A model generated the notes under the pieces. It was not told where the DNA came from. It made no database searches and was given only the letters and a program-made list of their open reading frames with translations. The translations under genes and the position numbers were made by a program. From assembly GCA_008704415.1 (NCBI GenBank), contig VXIS01000074.1, positions 94,832-158,831 on the forward strand: a DNA stretch of 64,000 nt. Direction: 5' to 3'. The stretch is from Sphaerosporella brunnea. Taxonomy: Eukaryota; Ascomycota; Pezizomycetes; Pezizales; Pyronemataceae. The first letter of the stretch is position 1, and the number at the start of each line of letters is the position of its first letter. This document shows, piece by piece, positions 11,340 through 22,924 of the stretch.

Positions 11340-13738
11340 TTACCATTTTGACTTATCTACAACTTGACGGTGCCCCTTATACACCCGCTGTGTGAACTCC
11401 TTTGTACCATAGCCTAGTCCTTCACTATAAGCCTCCATCACCCGTGCACAGTGGTTGTAATAGCGGTTGATGGAGGCTGTTGTTACCGAGTCCAAAGCAG
11501 CAGGAAGAATAGTTCTCAACCCTTCCAGTGAATATTCGCAGTGTTCTCGTGCGTAATACTTAGCTGCACACCAGTACCGCTCAATAAAGTTAAGTTCGCA
11601 GTGAAATTTTGGGTAAAATATCACTTTGTGGTTGCGCGCCAAAATTTCTTCCTCCAGCAAGCCTTTCTGCTCCTGAAAGTCCCGTTGGGCAGCCATAAGA
11701 GATCTTGCACAACAGCCACCTTCTACTGAAGGATCGCATCCAAGCCGTCCCAGCGTTGTGGGGCACACCTTAATCATCTTTCGTCCATCGGTGCACCGAC
11801 CGCTCTGTGGCCATAGCTTTCGTTCTCGTAAAATGACTTCCAGTCCTTTGGCCTTGCCACGAAGTTCCCACTTGCAGTAGTTGTCGGGGAAAACCATCGG
11901 ATGTGGAATACCGCGGTTGTGATCAAATCCTTCTCGCATTTCTGGTTGTTTTCCGCCGGGGTGTAAACCCATCTTTGAAGCGACAAGGGCGTTTTCGGAA
12001 AACACTTTATGGTTGGAGGCATTGTCAAAGGCAAAGAGTGCTTGGCAATCGGGGAAGGCATAGCGGAAGATAGGTATGGCGATGTGTACGGTGTGCCAAA
12101 CCATATCTTCTCCGGTCCAATAGCCCTTTTTTTTCCCATATTCGTGAAGCCACATGGCATCTCTCACAGGCTTCCCGTCCACTTGAACCCACATTGGATT
12201 CTTTAACAGCTCGCTGTCTGGAATTGTATCAGGTACCTTGAGCCGGCCACCGGGAGTAAGAAATCCAGACACCATAATGCCTTTTCCTTTATTTTTTGGC
12301 CGCAGCGGCTGATGCCCTTTTGTCATCCACCCTTGCCTCTTTCCATCGTTTGCGTTGAATGTGGACTCATCATGGGTGACAAGAACCAACGGTCTTTCGC
12401 CTTCTTTGAGTCCTGGTGGTAGCTTCCAATTGCCATTTTCGTCGAAAATTACGAGGCGACGCTGCAGGTAGTTCCAGCGGGGGAGGAAAACATTCTGGCG
12501 ATAGAACACTACATCCTCTCGCTCGTGTCCATCAACATACACTCCTTTGGTGTACCGTCCAAAAACCAATCCCAATTTTTTCAACCATCTTCGGGCTGTT
12601 CGCACTCTCACTCTATTCCCTCCCGGGCCAAATTTTAAAATTTCCTCCACTGCTGCAGCTGCGCGCTTGGAATCGAGATATTCTCCGATGACTTTCGCTA
12701 AAGAATAGGCAGTAATTTCTGAATAAGTGGTTAGCTATGCTTTGAAGTTGCTCAAGTCGATGGAAACGTACCTTCACCGGAGCGGCCCAGTAGCCACTCT
12801 CTCACTGCCTGTTCCACTCCTTCATCCTTAAACCATGACTTGGTTTTTGTGTAGCATCCTCTTTTCCCCTCGGGTATCGCTCCATCTTCCAGCCACTCCC
12901 GCTCCCAGGACACAATCCGTCGAGCAAAATATATTCCTTTTCCAAAACACCGTGCAACCTGCAAGGCTAGGTGTTCGCGAGATTCCCCAAGCTTTTTTGC
13001 CCGTTGTATTTGAAGGAACCCAAGAACAGCCTGGTGTCGCATCAGGTTCTGTCCATTCATCCCTTTCTTGGACTCAATCTTCTTTTTTATTGATTTTATC
13101 GCTGCCTCCCGTTTGATTTTCTTCAGTTCGTCCGATGATATAGCGGGTGTTGAGCGACCAAGGGTAATCGGATTGGCTTGCTTTCCTCCTGATCGCTGAA
13201 AGTAGTGTTCCAGCGTGCGAGTATTTTTTGCACCCTCTTCAAGCTCCCGGGCATGTTGAACTTGTCTGTACTGGGTACGCACTGAAGGTTCGGCACCCCG
13301 CTGGTAGTTGAAGACTGTGGTGTTGTCCTCAAACGCATCCAATCCAAGCTCACGACTACTCGCCATCATGGTCTGCAAAGCGAAAGTATTGACCTCAACA
13401 GGGTCCTCTTCGGTATCCGTGACCTCACAGGCTTCCTCTTCTTCAAAGTCCTCGTCTTCGGAGTGTTCAAGTTCTGATTCCTCAAGCTCTGAATCATCCT
13501 CAACACCAACCCGCGCGAGCAGCTCCTCCGGTAGATCCACCACCTCAACACCAACCCGCGGCTCCTCCGGTAGATCCCCCACCACCACCTCCTCTCTATC
13601 CAGTCGCTCCTCCGGTAGATCCCCCACCACCACCTCCTCTCTATCCAGTCGCTCCTCTCTCTTCTGCCGCTTTCTTTCCCTCGCAGCTCGCAGATGTTGC
13701 TGCCTCTTAGTTCCCCTGCCGGGCCTGCCTTGAACCAT
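11340..13738 (-). CDS. DDE transposase of the TA-flanked element
   Basis: Two exons on the minus strand, 13738-12772 and 12718-11340, joined by a 53-base intron (GTACGT donor, GCTAACC branch, CAG acceptor, phase 1), about 781 residues. The N-terminal quarter is low-complexity and charged (Arg/Lys then Asp/Glu), including two perfect copies of RLDREEVVVGDLPEE. A helical region with ITAYSLAKVIGEYL and RTARRWLKKLGLVF looks like a helix-turn-helix DNA-binding part. The catalytic core shows HDESTFNANDGKRQGW (first Asp, residue about 438), FAFDNASNHK (second Asp, about 555) and CELNFIERYW (Glu, about 700), as in fungal DDE endonucleases related to IS630/Tc1-mariner. I chose the ATG at 13738; an upstream ATG at 13864 in the same frame would add 42 residues that overlap the tandem repeats. 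The exact named subfamily is not certain. Confidence 0.8.
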
Positions 13739-13779
13739 TGTGGTAGACAATACAGAGCAACAGTATTTGCGGAACAGTG

Positions 13780-13860
13780 GCACGATGGGGCTCGCGCAAC
13801 GGTAGCAGGATGGGGTTCGCGCAACGGTAGCAGGATGGGGTTCGCGCAACGGTAGCAGGA
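13780..13860 (-). repeat. Three 25-bp tandem repeats beside the transposase start
   Basis: Units at 13780-13804, 13805-13829 and 13830-13854 share GATGGGGTTCGCGCAACGGTA, with one or two changes in the first, and a six-base partial unit follows. They lie between the transposase start and the right terminal repeat. Subterminal repeats of this kind bind transposase in several DNA transposons, but that role is only inferred here. Confidence 0.85.
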
Positions 13861-14127
13861 ACACTGCACTCGTGGATTCACTGCACTCGAGCTACATACG
13901 CGTAATATTAGCATCTATTTAGTGCATCAAGAGCCAGCACTGGAATTACCGCTTTTTTTTGACCTGTAGAGTTGCGATTTTGGCGTGTTTTGGAGGCTAT
14001 TGAGCGGGTGTTTTCGAGCTTCCGGTCGCTTAGGAGCGTCACCAGGGGCAGTCTTTGTCACGTGTCCATGCGCTTAGTAACCAGAATGAATGTCACAAAT
14101 TACACAGTGACTAGGAGTCCCCAACCA

Positions 14128-15499
14128 TAGTGGTTTATCTTGATCATATTGAGCGATCCGTCAGCTGCAGCTTCCGTCGATCCTCTCGGTTATTGGTGCA
14201 GATTGTCCTTGCAGCGTTGGCTGCCGACGATTTCTCCCATATTCAACCCTTTTGGGTGGGCGGACAGTCTCTAATTTGAGAAGGAGGTCAACCTCATCGG
14301 TTGTAGAACCAAAAAGTGCACTGCACCTCCAGAGTGCGGGAGCAGCTGAAAGAGTCGCTTGGTTGTGTGGAGGTCCCGAACACACCGCTTGTGTAGGCGA
14401 CCAAATAAACAAGTTAGTCGACCCCTCGTAGTCGATACAGATACAACCCCCAAGCAAATCATGAAGGCAATGCAACACAAGCTTAAGCAACAGATTGACT
14501 GCATGTGAAACGTGCCATAGGGGGCAGCAAAGTGTCAACTATCGCTTAAAGAGCGGGCGATCACTGGCGTGAATTCTCACTCACAGTTTCACCAGGGGAT
14601 ACGGTAGTAACAACAAAAGTTGGGGGTATTGACCCTGGAGGGGGGGGGGGGGTATGGGAGTAAAAAGCCGTTAAAAAGAATACAGTTTCCAACGTTAGCT
14701 TCCTGAAACGCAATGGGTTTGTGTGTGTGTTGTAGCGTGCGTTGAGGATAGATTGGCGTGAGGACACCTAGTTGAGTGACAGAACTGGAGAGAGAAAAAA
14801 AAGCGCGATACCGATATTCAAAGCACAGCTGTCGGGGGCTTCGATCTTTACTGAGACTACCAGCCGTCCTATTCCAAGGTTGCGGGCCTCCACACCGCTC
14901 TTACCATACTCTACGTCTAGCACGCTACCAAACACCGGCACATTCCACCAATATTCTGTGTATTTATCACTACCTCCCCGATTGTTCCTTCTAGTCACTG
15001 TCAGAGTCCGAAGGTGACGAATCTGAGACTGACAACACCGCTCCGACTCTTTCACGGATTAATTTAGACTGGTTTCTGTTTCTTTGTAGTTGTTCAGCCG
15101 TGGAAGATGTCGGGCATAGAAGGGTTTTCCTAGCCTCAGTGTCTCAAAAATCGCGGTGGCAGGTTTTTTTTTTTTAAGGCACAAAGCGAAAGTGATGGTG
15201 AGCACAGGTTTGAAAGCCACGTACGCACACTCCCGGTGACTGGTGATATATCATCAGATTTATTGTCTGCATGCAACCTCTAAAGATTATGGAACACCCA
15301 GTTCCCGTCCCACCCACCGCCTTATTAATGACGGAGCGGGTTAGGTGCACATACAATAAGCATATGTATGTAAGGAGAAACTTATCGTGCGGGGGAGGCC
15401 CGGGAGTCGTTTAAACTCGTTTTATATGCACGATATGTTGTTGATTGTTGGTGGGAGGATGGGCCCCATTGGCCAACGGGAGCATTGGTCGGCCGTATG
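14128..15499. other. Intergenic region right of the transposon
   Basis: No supported gene. A 12-base G run sits at about 14641-14652 and a T run at about 15165-15175. A minus-strand frame of 95 codons at 14768-15055 has reasonable composition but no recognised domain and a competing open frame on the plus strand, so I do not annotate it. Confidence 0.5.
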
Positions 15500-15600
15500 G
15501 AACATAACCGTTGTGCGAAAAAAACTGGTCATATAATAGTCATAGAATGATTGTTTTTCAAATAATTGCCGCATAACGGTTTTTAGCGAATAAGGGCTAC
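15500..15600 (-). repeat. Inverted end of the dispersed repeat family
   Basis: TAACCGTTGTGCGAAAAAAA at the left is the reverse complement of the right end of copy C (about 18133-18155), and the next 60 bases also match it in inverted orientation with changes. This may be the far end of an inverted copy whose inner part lies at 16890-17250, split by about 1.2 kb of other sequence. Confidence 0.5.
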
Positions 15601-16889
15601 CTCACAATCTGCTTTCTGTTTTGGCCCATCAGCACATAACCGCTATTCGAAGTGCTGCGTTACATCACCCTCCGCCTCAAAACATGGTGCTCCTCAAAAA
15701 TCCTCACGAGACCAACTTATTCCTGATGACGATTAGATTCACATTTAAAGACTGAGTCCGTGGTGATGCTCCCATAACGCAGTTGTAAACTCTCACCGAA
15801 ATTCCAACACGCTAAGCACCAGAACGTTATGCCGCAGCAGATTTTATGGCATATAGAGGAGAGAGACTACCCTTAGGCTCATATGTCCTCTTGAGGGGCC
15901 TGCGGCTCCCTCAAAGAAAGAAAATTAAGGAAATCGCAGCTCATACAGAAAAAGACTGTGGTTCAATCCCTCGTCCCCGGAGGCCGCTGCCCCTGCTCCT
16001 TCTCCTTCTTTCTCCCCTCTTTGGGTTCGCGAGGCTTGTGCAGCTTGGTGTCAGCGGCTCCGCCTATGAAGACAATGATGCTCACACCACCGCCCCGAGC
16101 CACTTGAGCCCAGGAAGGCGTGCTTCCCCGGATTGTCTCTCTCGTGGTACGGCCCGGGGGCCGTCTTCGTTTCTTGTTTTCGACCTTCTTCCAGCCCCCC
16201 CCCCTTCAGCCTCAACCCCCGCCAGGTGCTAGTCTCGTGTCAGGTCATACCGGAACTAGTGCGACGCTCGGTCCCGCATGCTTCGAATGCATGTGGGGGG
16301 GGGGGTTCTCGTGCGTGTTTCGTAGGCTGCACCGTTGGGCTGGGCGGCCCGGAGCGCCGACGTTTCGGTCTTGTCGTGCCCGTGAGTGAGAGCGGCGTCT
16401 GGGCGCCGAGCGACGTCGTGGTTGTCTCCGCGGTTGCAAGCAGGAGCGGGGAAGGGGCGGCGTCTGGGAGGCGGCGTACAAAATCCTCGGCAGCGACGAC
16501 GTCTGGGATGCCGCGTGCGACACACTGTCATTGTCCGGGTGGCTTCTCGCTTAAGCCTTCGAGCTGGGATTCAAGTGTTACGTTCTCAAAACCATCCCTT
16601 ACAGCTCGCGTACGACCTTGACCTCGGAGAAGAGTTCCTCGATCTGCGCCATCAGGGAGGCCGGGCTGTCGCGCGTGGTTTTGTGAGCAACGTCCGTGAA
16701 CTCTGCGAAGGTGATAGCGGGCTGTCCCTCAGAGGAGGAGTCCCTCATATCCGTGTGTTTGGTCTTCCGCCCGTAAGGCCGCCCACTCATCCGCCGCTTG
16801 CTCCTCTGTCATATTCCTGAGCATAGCACATCCCCGCAAGAGCGGTACTTGTGCCCAAACAATGCCTACTGTATGGGGGTGGCGGTATA
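15601..16889. other. Unassigned sequence between repeat arms
   Basis: C-rich plus-strand text and one minus-strand frame (16790-16599) reading SLMAQIEELFSEVKVVREL are present, with other frames open on both strands because of the GC-rich composition. The minus-strand frame could be a scrap of a retroelement gag-like protein. No complete gene can be supported. Confidence 0.35.
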
Positions 16890-17250
16890 GGGCATTTTGG
16901 ATGTGTGCCGTGATGCCGCTTTATGCTTGTGCAATCTTCTAGTAGGCAAAGCTAACGACCTTTGCAAGGCGAATGCGTCATGTGTTTTGTGTGACATCGC
17001 GTGTTTTTCGAGTGACATCATGTGTTTCTGCGATTCATCAGCCATCGCAGCGATGGTGTTGTGTTTTTCAACAAGCTATGTCCAGAATCCGCGCTTTGGG
17101 TCAGTCGCATCTCCCAGTTACCTTTTCATTCTGCTTCTGTTGGTGGTGTCGCCTCTGTTTTGGGGTTGGGCTAAGGACAGTCGGGTGCATGACTCGACGA
17201 TGATGAAGATGATGATAATCATAAGACGATCACGATGGAGATGGAGATGA
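16890..17250 (-). repeat. Dispersed repeat family, copy B (inverted)
   Basis: Read on the minus strand it has the same block order as copies A, C and D: triplet run, AACCCCAAAACAGAGGCGACA block, then CGAAAAACACGCGATGTCAC. It faces copy C across about 310 bases, so the two form an imperfect palindrome that could fold back. Confidence 0.7.
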
Positions 17251-17559
17251 CTACCATATTAATTCTCTTCCAAGCACCGCGGACCGGCGTTATGGAGACT
17301 GTGCGCACCGGCGACCGCCTATTGGTGCATGTAGACGCCGACCACACAACCTGAGCCACAGAGTCAAAAGGCGGTCAGAACGGACCATACTTTCCTCAGG
17401 TTCTCTGCTACATAAAGGTTTTGATGACTTGGCGTCGCCCCCTCCACACCGTGCACCGGTCCGCCGCGCTTGGAGGAGAATTGATACGGTAGTGCCTGGT
17501 GGGTCGGATGCTCGCCGTGCGGCGAGGATGCAATGCAAATAAGCTTTTCACCGTATAAT
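17251..17559. other. Spacer between inverted repeat copies B and C
   Basis: About 310 bases between the two arms. A minus-strand frame at 17538-17290 has no recognised domain. I see no gene. Confidence 0.4.
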
Positions 17560-18165
17560 CTCAAATAATGGTCAAATAATTGTTAGCAGCAAAGTAATAT
17601 ATAAGATTATATAGGGGAAAGCTTATTTGCCCTACTCCCGCACCCTAGCCGCACGGCGGGTATCCTATCCCGCCGCCAGCTCCATCTCTATCATATCACC
17701 ATCATCATCATCATTATTGAGGCGTGCACCCGTCTGTTGCCTTGCCTCCCTCAACCCCAAAACAGATGCGACATCACCAACAGACGCAGAATGAAAAGGT
17801 AACTGTGGCGATGCGGAGGCTTGAAGTCTACGCGTTGCAGAGATACACCTTCTTGAAAAACTCAACACCATCGCTGCTGAATCGCTGAAACACATTATGT
17901 CACTCGCGAAACACGCGATGTCACTCGCCTTATGTCGTGATGATTACATTTTAGTATATGGTCATATAAGTATTATTAAGAAAACTGATCTTCTCACGGT
18001 TTTTGGGATTTCATGGTGTGGGTTATGTAAGGCAGCACTTTGAATAACGGTTATGTGAGGATGGCCACTTTTTTGCCAACCACCCTGGTAGACTATGCGA
18101 CCATTATTTGAAAACATATCTACGGCCATTTTTTTTTCGCACAACGGTTACATAACCGTCACATA
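17560..18165 (+). repeat. Dispersed repeat family, copy C
   Basis: Block order: AT-rich left part, CATCATCATCATCATTATTG run, CCTCAACCCCAAAACAGATG block, ACTCGCGAAACACGCGATGT signature, then AT-rich text ending in TTCGCACAACGGTTACATAA. The right end lies just upstream of the monooxygenase gene (ATG 18278) and may overlap its promoter. Confidence 0.7.
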
Positions 18166-18277
18166 AATCCCTGCCTGCTCAGGTAATTGCTCCAATCCCC
18201 TGCAGTATCCCCTGCAGCATATCTCTACATATCCCCGCGCTTCCCCTTCCGCCCAACCCGGAGCGCGAACCCGCACA

Positions 18278-20076
18278 ATGGACTTCGATCTGGTGATTAT
18301 CGGAGCCGGTAAGCAACTCCTCTGGGTCGTGATCTCGCAGCTTAACCGTCGTGCAAAGGATGGCACGGCCTCGTGAGCGCCAAAACCTATCTGGAGGTCA
18401 ACCCCGGCGCGCGAGTCCTGATCCTCGAGAAGTCGCCCACCATCGGCGGCGTGTGGGCCCGCCACCGCCTGTACCCTGGGCTCAAGACGAACAATATGCT
18501 GGGCACCTACGAGGCCTCCGACTTCCCAATGACTACTCACGACTTCGGCGTCAAGCCCGGCGAACACATCCCAGGCGACGTCGTGCACGAGTACCTGAAG
18601 AAGTACGCGGAGAAGTTCGATATCCTGAAGCTCTGCCGCTTCGGCGAGAACGTGACGACCGCCGAAAAGCTGGACAACAAAGGCTGGCGACTGACAGTCG
18701 AGACTTCCTCCTCCGGCGACAGAATAGTCTCCACTGCGAAACTCGTCGTCGCTACGGGATTGACCTCGGAACCCTTTTTGCCCGCGTTCGTCGGCGCCGC
18801 TGACTTCGCTGCCCCGATCATCCACTGCGGCCATCTCCTCGAACAGTCGGAGGCGCTCTTCGCAGACGCAAAGAACGTCGTCGTTTTCGGGGGTACCAAG
18901 TCCGCTTGGGATGCCGCATACGCGTTTGCGACGAGAGGAATACACGTCGACTGGGTCATCCGCGAGTCCGGCCATGGCCCCTGCTGGATGGCACCGCCTT
19001 ACGTTACCCCGCTGAAGAAGTGGCTCGAGAAGCTGGTGACCACTCGGTTCCTGACGTGGCTCAGCCCGTGCGTGTGGGGAGACGCGGACGGGTTCAAGGC
19101 GGCGAGAGGCTTCCTCCACGGCACAGCGATCGGCCGCGCCATCACCCGCGCCTTCTGGGGGATCCTGGGCAGCGACGTCGTCGCGCTCAACGGCTACGAC
19201 AAGCACCCGGAGACGGCGAAGCTGAAGCCGTGGGTAGACGCGTTCTGGATCGCGGCGGGACTCAGCATTTTGAACTACCCGACCAACTTCTTCGACCTCG
19301 TCAAGGAGGGAAAGATCTCGGTCCACATCGGCGAGATCGATTTCCTCTCCGCAAAAACCGTGCACCTGTCCTCAACGCAGCAAGCCGCCCCCGACACCGA
19401 GCCGGCAAAAACGCTCCACGCAGACGCCCTGATCTGCTCCACCGGCTGGAAATTCCATCCGCCGATGACATTTACCGACCGCTCCGGCAGCGCCATCGAC
19501 ACCCAGCTCGGCCTCCCGCACCACAGCCCCGAGGCCGAAGCCGACGACCCGGCGCTCAAGCAAGCCGACGCCGAGATCTTCGCACGCTTCCCGATGCTCA
19601 AAGACCAGCCCAAGCTCAACCCTAAGCTCAAGCCGCTAGCAGCAGAGACGAAAGACCTCAACCGCGGTTTCAGCCTCTACCGCTTCATGGTCCCGCCGGC
19701 GCTGATCCACGACCGCACGATCGTGTTCAACGGCATGCTGACGACCATCTGCACGCCGATGGTGGCGCAGGCGCAGGCGCTGTGGCTAACCGCGTATCTT
19801 TCCGGCAAGCTCCGTGCCGAGGATCCGGACCAGGTGGCGCGCGAAACGGTGCTGCACGCGAGATTTGGCCGCTGGAGGTATCCTGGTGGTTTCGGCGCGA
19901 GGTATCCGGACTTTGTCTTCGATGCCGTGCCGTACATTGATTTGCTGCTCGCGGACGTCGGCTTGAGTGGTCGCCGCAAGGGCGGCATCGTTGCCGAGTG
20001 CTTCCATCCGTATGGCCCCGAGGACTACCGCGGGCTGGTGCAGGAGTGGCTGCAGAAGGAAAATGATATGGCATAG
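18278..20076 (+). CDS. FAD-dependent monooxygenase-like protein
   Basis: Two exons, 18278-18308 and 18359-20076, with a 50-base phase-1 intron (GTAAGC, CTTAACC, AAAG), about 582 residues. The intron splits the first Rossmann motif; joined it reads IIGAGWHGL (GxGxxG, residues 9-14) for FAD. ILEKSPTIGGVWARHRLYPG is the usual flavin-monooxygenase continuation, and VVFGGTKSAWDAA near residue 188 is the NAD(P)H Rossmann motif. LICSTGWKFHPP is the late conserved ATG-like motif. These features place it among fungal flavin-containing/dimethylaniline monooxygenase-like proteins, often met in secondary metabolism; the substrate is unknown. No other biosynthetic genes lie beside it, so a cluster role is not supported. 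It is GC-rich compared with its flanks and shows no break. The tiny first exon makes the start at 18278 the only good choice. Confidence 0.83.
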
Positions 20077-20640
20077 ATAAATGCGCTTTCGTTGTGGGAT
20101 TGGCTTTGTAATGAGTGTAGTTAGAGGGGTGTAACGAGACTCGCTTAGCCACTGCAAAACAACCAACCCCTAACCCTGCTATCGCGAGTCCTCCAAACAA
20201 AAGCACAATCGTTCTCACCCAGTTTTGCTTGCTACAATAAAAGAAAACGGTCAAATTGAAGGCAAAAAGCAATAGAATACATCTATGTAATTAAAAAAAA
20301 ACCCCCCCAAAGCCAGCGCAAATAAACACAACCTACAGAGGTCAGAAAACCAAATACCCAGTTATAGAAAGGCCTCCGGCTTGCAAGGACCACAGTTCTC
20401 AACCGTCCTCCTCATCCAAGGAGTCATCACTGTCACTCTCAGGCTGCTCAAACTCTTGCAGACTTCAAGTTGACGACAACAATAGCTTACCTTGTTGAAA
20501 AACTCCCGAACAATATCCCAAGCACTGGGCGACTTCCCGTGGTATTTTCACTCGATAGAAAGACGCTCCTACATATTTTATCCGTTAGGAACGCTATCGA
20601 CCTACGATAGAAGAATATAAAGTAGAAAAAAGAGACTAAT

Positions 20641-21245
20641 TTAGTCGCCTACCGCCGTGCCGTGTCGGAGTTCGCGCGGGGAACCAATTCGCGCATCAGC
20701 CTCGTTGTAGGTGTTATTGCGCAAGCCAGCACCTCTATTTGCTGCTTCCTTGATAGGTTTGACCCTGCTAAATACATAGAACCACGGGGAGTCGTCCACT
20801 ACCGAACCAGGTTTGAGGCTAGCGTTTGCTACAGAAGGAAACATGGTAGAGGCCCCGCATAACTGCTATCCGACCCTTAAACTTACATCGAAATCTAACC
20901 GGCTGGAGTACTGACAAAGCTCCAAAACAACTTCAGATCCATCCTGCAACTGCGCTGTACCGAGTCCTACCAACCCATTGGCCGGGTTTGCACCCAGCGA
21001 AGGCGTCAAACAACTCAGGAAAACAAGCAGATTTGCAGACCGATCACCCTGCTGGTTGACAACCGCGATATGTACAATTACCTGCTGTTGGTCCGCCGCC
21101 ACCTCCGGGGGCTCAAGGTCGTCGCCCGGAGGCAAAAACGCCAAGTCTCTAGTCTTATCACCAGTGGTTTCCTAATAGAATAGTACATAGCCACTGCCGA
21201 GCTTATCGCTTACGACAACCAAAAAGCTCAGCTCGTGAATTTTTG
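20641..21245 (-). pseudogene. Decayed reading frame of unknown family with in-frame TAG codons
   Basis: One minus-strand frame runs from about 21245 to the TAA at 20641 with protein-like text on both sides of two TAG codons (at about 21174 and 20868): SFLVVSDKLGSGYVLFY, then LEPPEVAADQQQVIVHIAVV, then DDSPWFYVFSRVKPI. Both stops could have arisen from TGG or CAG by C-to-T/G-to-A change of the RIP type. The first could instead be removed by an intron ending in CTATTAG. I do not recognise the family. Confidence 0.35.
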
Positions 21246-22918
21246 AGTGTTTTGGTGGATCCTACTTAGCAGCCTACCAGTGGAATTTCCCAAAGTGGAA
21301 TTTCCCAAAGCGGAATTCTTGTAGCTTTGGTTACATCCCCTTCTCCGGCAGCCATTTCATGACGAAAGGCAAATAATTGCGTTGACTAAGCCACTAAAAA
21401 AGGTCATGAAAACGGAGGGGATCTCATCGTTCTCGCTGGAACCCGAAGGTGAAAAGGGGTGTGGTTTATCCGATTTTGTCTTATCTTGACCTAATAAGCG
21501 GCTTGGGTGGTCTTCCCTACATAAGAGATTGATTCCGGGGTAATTCATCCGTAATTGTAGGGTTGCTGGTGCACCACCCCCAATAGAAGTATATTAACGG
21601 AGCCAAGACAAGCGACCTCCGACATCCGCCGCACCCAGAAAGCGCTAAATCCCGGATTCCCAGTCCCTAACTTCGGCTGTGGACAAACTTTAGCCCGATG
21701 TGCTCCAATCATGAGGAGAGGGTTGTGTTTCGTGGGGTACAGAGTGTATAGAGAGTTGGTGATGGTTACAAGACTAGAACATACAGATGAAGAAGCAATA
21801 AGCATTGACCCTGAACCACGTATTGGTCTAAGCTATATAGCGTCACCATGATAAATCAACAAATTCGATTGTACCTGGGGGCAAAGGGGAGTGTTACATA
21901 CATAGTCTTTTCACTGTAGAACGGTGGATAGCTAACTACGAAGCGCGTAGTCGGAGTTGACGGGTAAAGTGCTTGACCACAGAGCGGTGCTGTGTAGGGA
22001 TCCAAGAAAGGTTGATCCGTGGATATATCCGGATATTGTTGTAATACGTGATCCAAAAAGATGTACGTCCCATCCGGGCGCCCGGATATATGACATAACT
22101 AAGCCGCAAAACAAGTGATAAATACATTTCAACAGATGACTAACAAGTGCTGTGCAGTGAGTAGTTACAAGCGCGAGCCTACTTAAGCTTTTACGCCACC
22201 TAGTGATTAACCTACCCATGATATCGTAAGCGTAGTGCCTGTAAGGCATTATGTAGCCAACAACTTCTGGGGTTTAGATAGGTTCTGGCGCATTTCACTT
22301 GCACGGCAAGCATGGGGTGCGGTCTAGTCCGAAGCGTTAACGCAACGTATAAACTATGAAGTGATTCCGGATGTCAGACGCAGCCCCTACCCGGGAAAAT
22401 AGATTTCTGTGGCCCGTGTGAAGCGTGGCCCGCTACCGATTCTGCCGCTGCAATTACAACCGGTCCCATAGTGAGAATCCCTCATAACTACAGCGATGAG
22501 AGCAAGTGATATGGGCAGATTGGATCTGAGGTTGTTGTAGAGTACATTGGCTGAATCCCAGGGCTTTGCTTGTTCGTTTGCGATATCCCAAGAGCTACGA
22601 GATGTTGTATGTATTCTGCTGGTTCTTTCTATGGCCGGGAGTCTACGTCTAGGTAATGGCGGCAGCCGACCCGGGAGCGAAGCCACCATGCGCACGGACC
22701 TGCGCCAACTTCCAACAGCTAAGGAACTAAGTTTTGCTCAGCTTTCTCTCCGGTAGGTTTTAATCTACAGCCTCTATTGAGCCGTCGGTGATAGATATAT
22801 GGCCTCGATATTGAGTCCGACGACCGGGCCGTTTTATGATGAACCAACGGCCGATGTCTGGAAACGCTGTTAGGCAGGTGTTGGCGATTAGGACTGCCTG
22901 ATATTTCGCGACAGATGG

Positions 22919-22924
22919 TATAAA
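22919..22924 (+). promoter_or_regulatory. TATA box of the polygalacturonase gene
   Basis: TATAAA lies 171 bases upstream of the ATG at 23090 and is followed by a pyrimidine-rich leader (about 22975-23050), a common layout for strongly expressed fungal secreted enzymes. Confidence 0.5.

Larger units (their letters stand above)
11011..14127 (-). mobile_element. Complete TA-flanked DNA transposon (Tc1/mariner-like superfamily)
   Basis: The left end TGGTTGGGGACACC and the reverse complement of the right end, TGGTTGGGGACTCC, form short terminal inverted repeats. The element is bounded on both sides by TA (11009-11010 and 14128-14129), the target duplication of the Tc1/mariner superfamily. It is 3117 bases long and carries one intron-containing transposase gene on the minus strand whose frame is open throughout. 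A set of 25-bp tandem repeats lies between the gene start and the right end. All parts needed for transposition appear to be present, so it may be recently active. Confidence 0.82.

Noticed and set aside
12835..13733. Long plus-strand frames (Ser-rich, Pro/Thr-rich) opposite the transposase exon 1.
   Set aside because: They are shadows of the acidic, repetitive coding strand; no domain, start context or introns support them.
14768..15055. Minus-strand 95-codon frame with an EYWWNVPVFGSVLDVEYG block.
   Set aside because: Suggestive text, but no start context, no neighbouring exon and an equally open plus-strand frame.
15900..16000. A GGTTCAATCCC motif like a tRNA T-loop near 15960.
   Set aside because: The T-stem has a mismatch, there is no matching 5' acceptor strand and no D or anticodon arm at proper spacing.
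18148..19365. A 405-codon minus-strand frame over the monooxygenase gene.
   Set aside because: It is antisense to a gene with clear FAD and NAD(P)H motifs and owes its length to GC-rich codon use.
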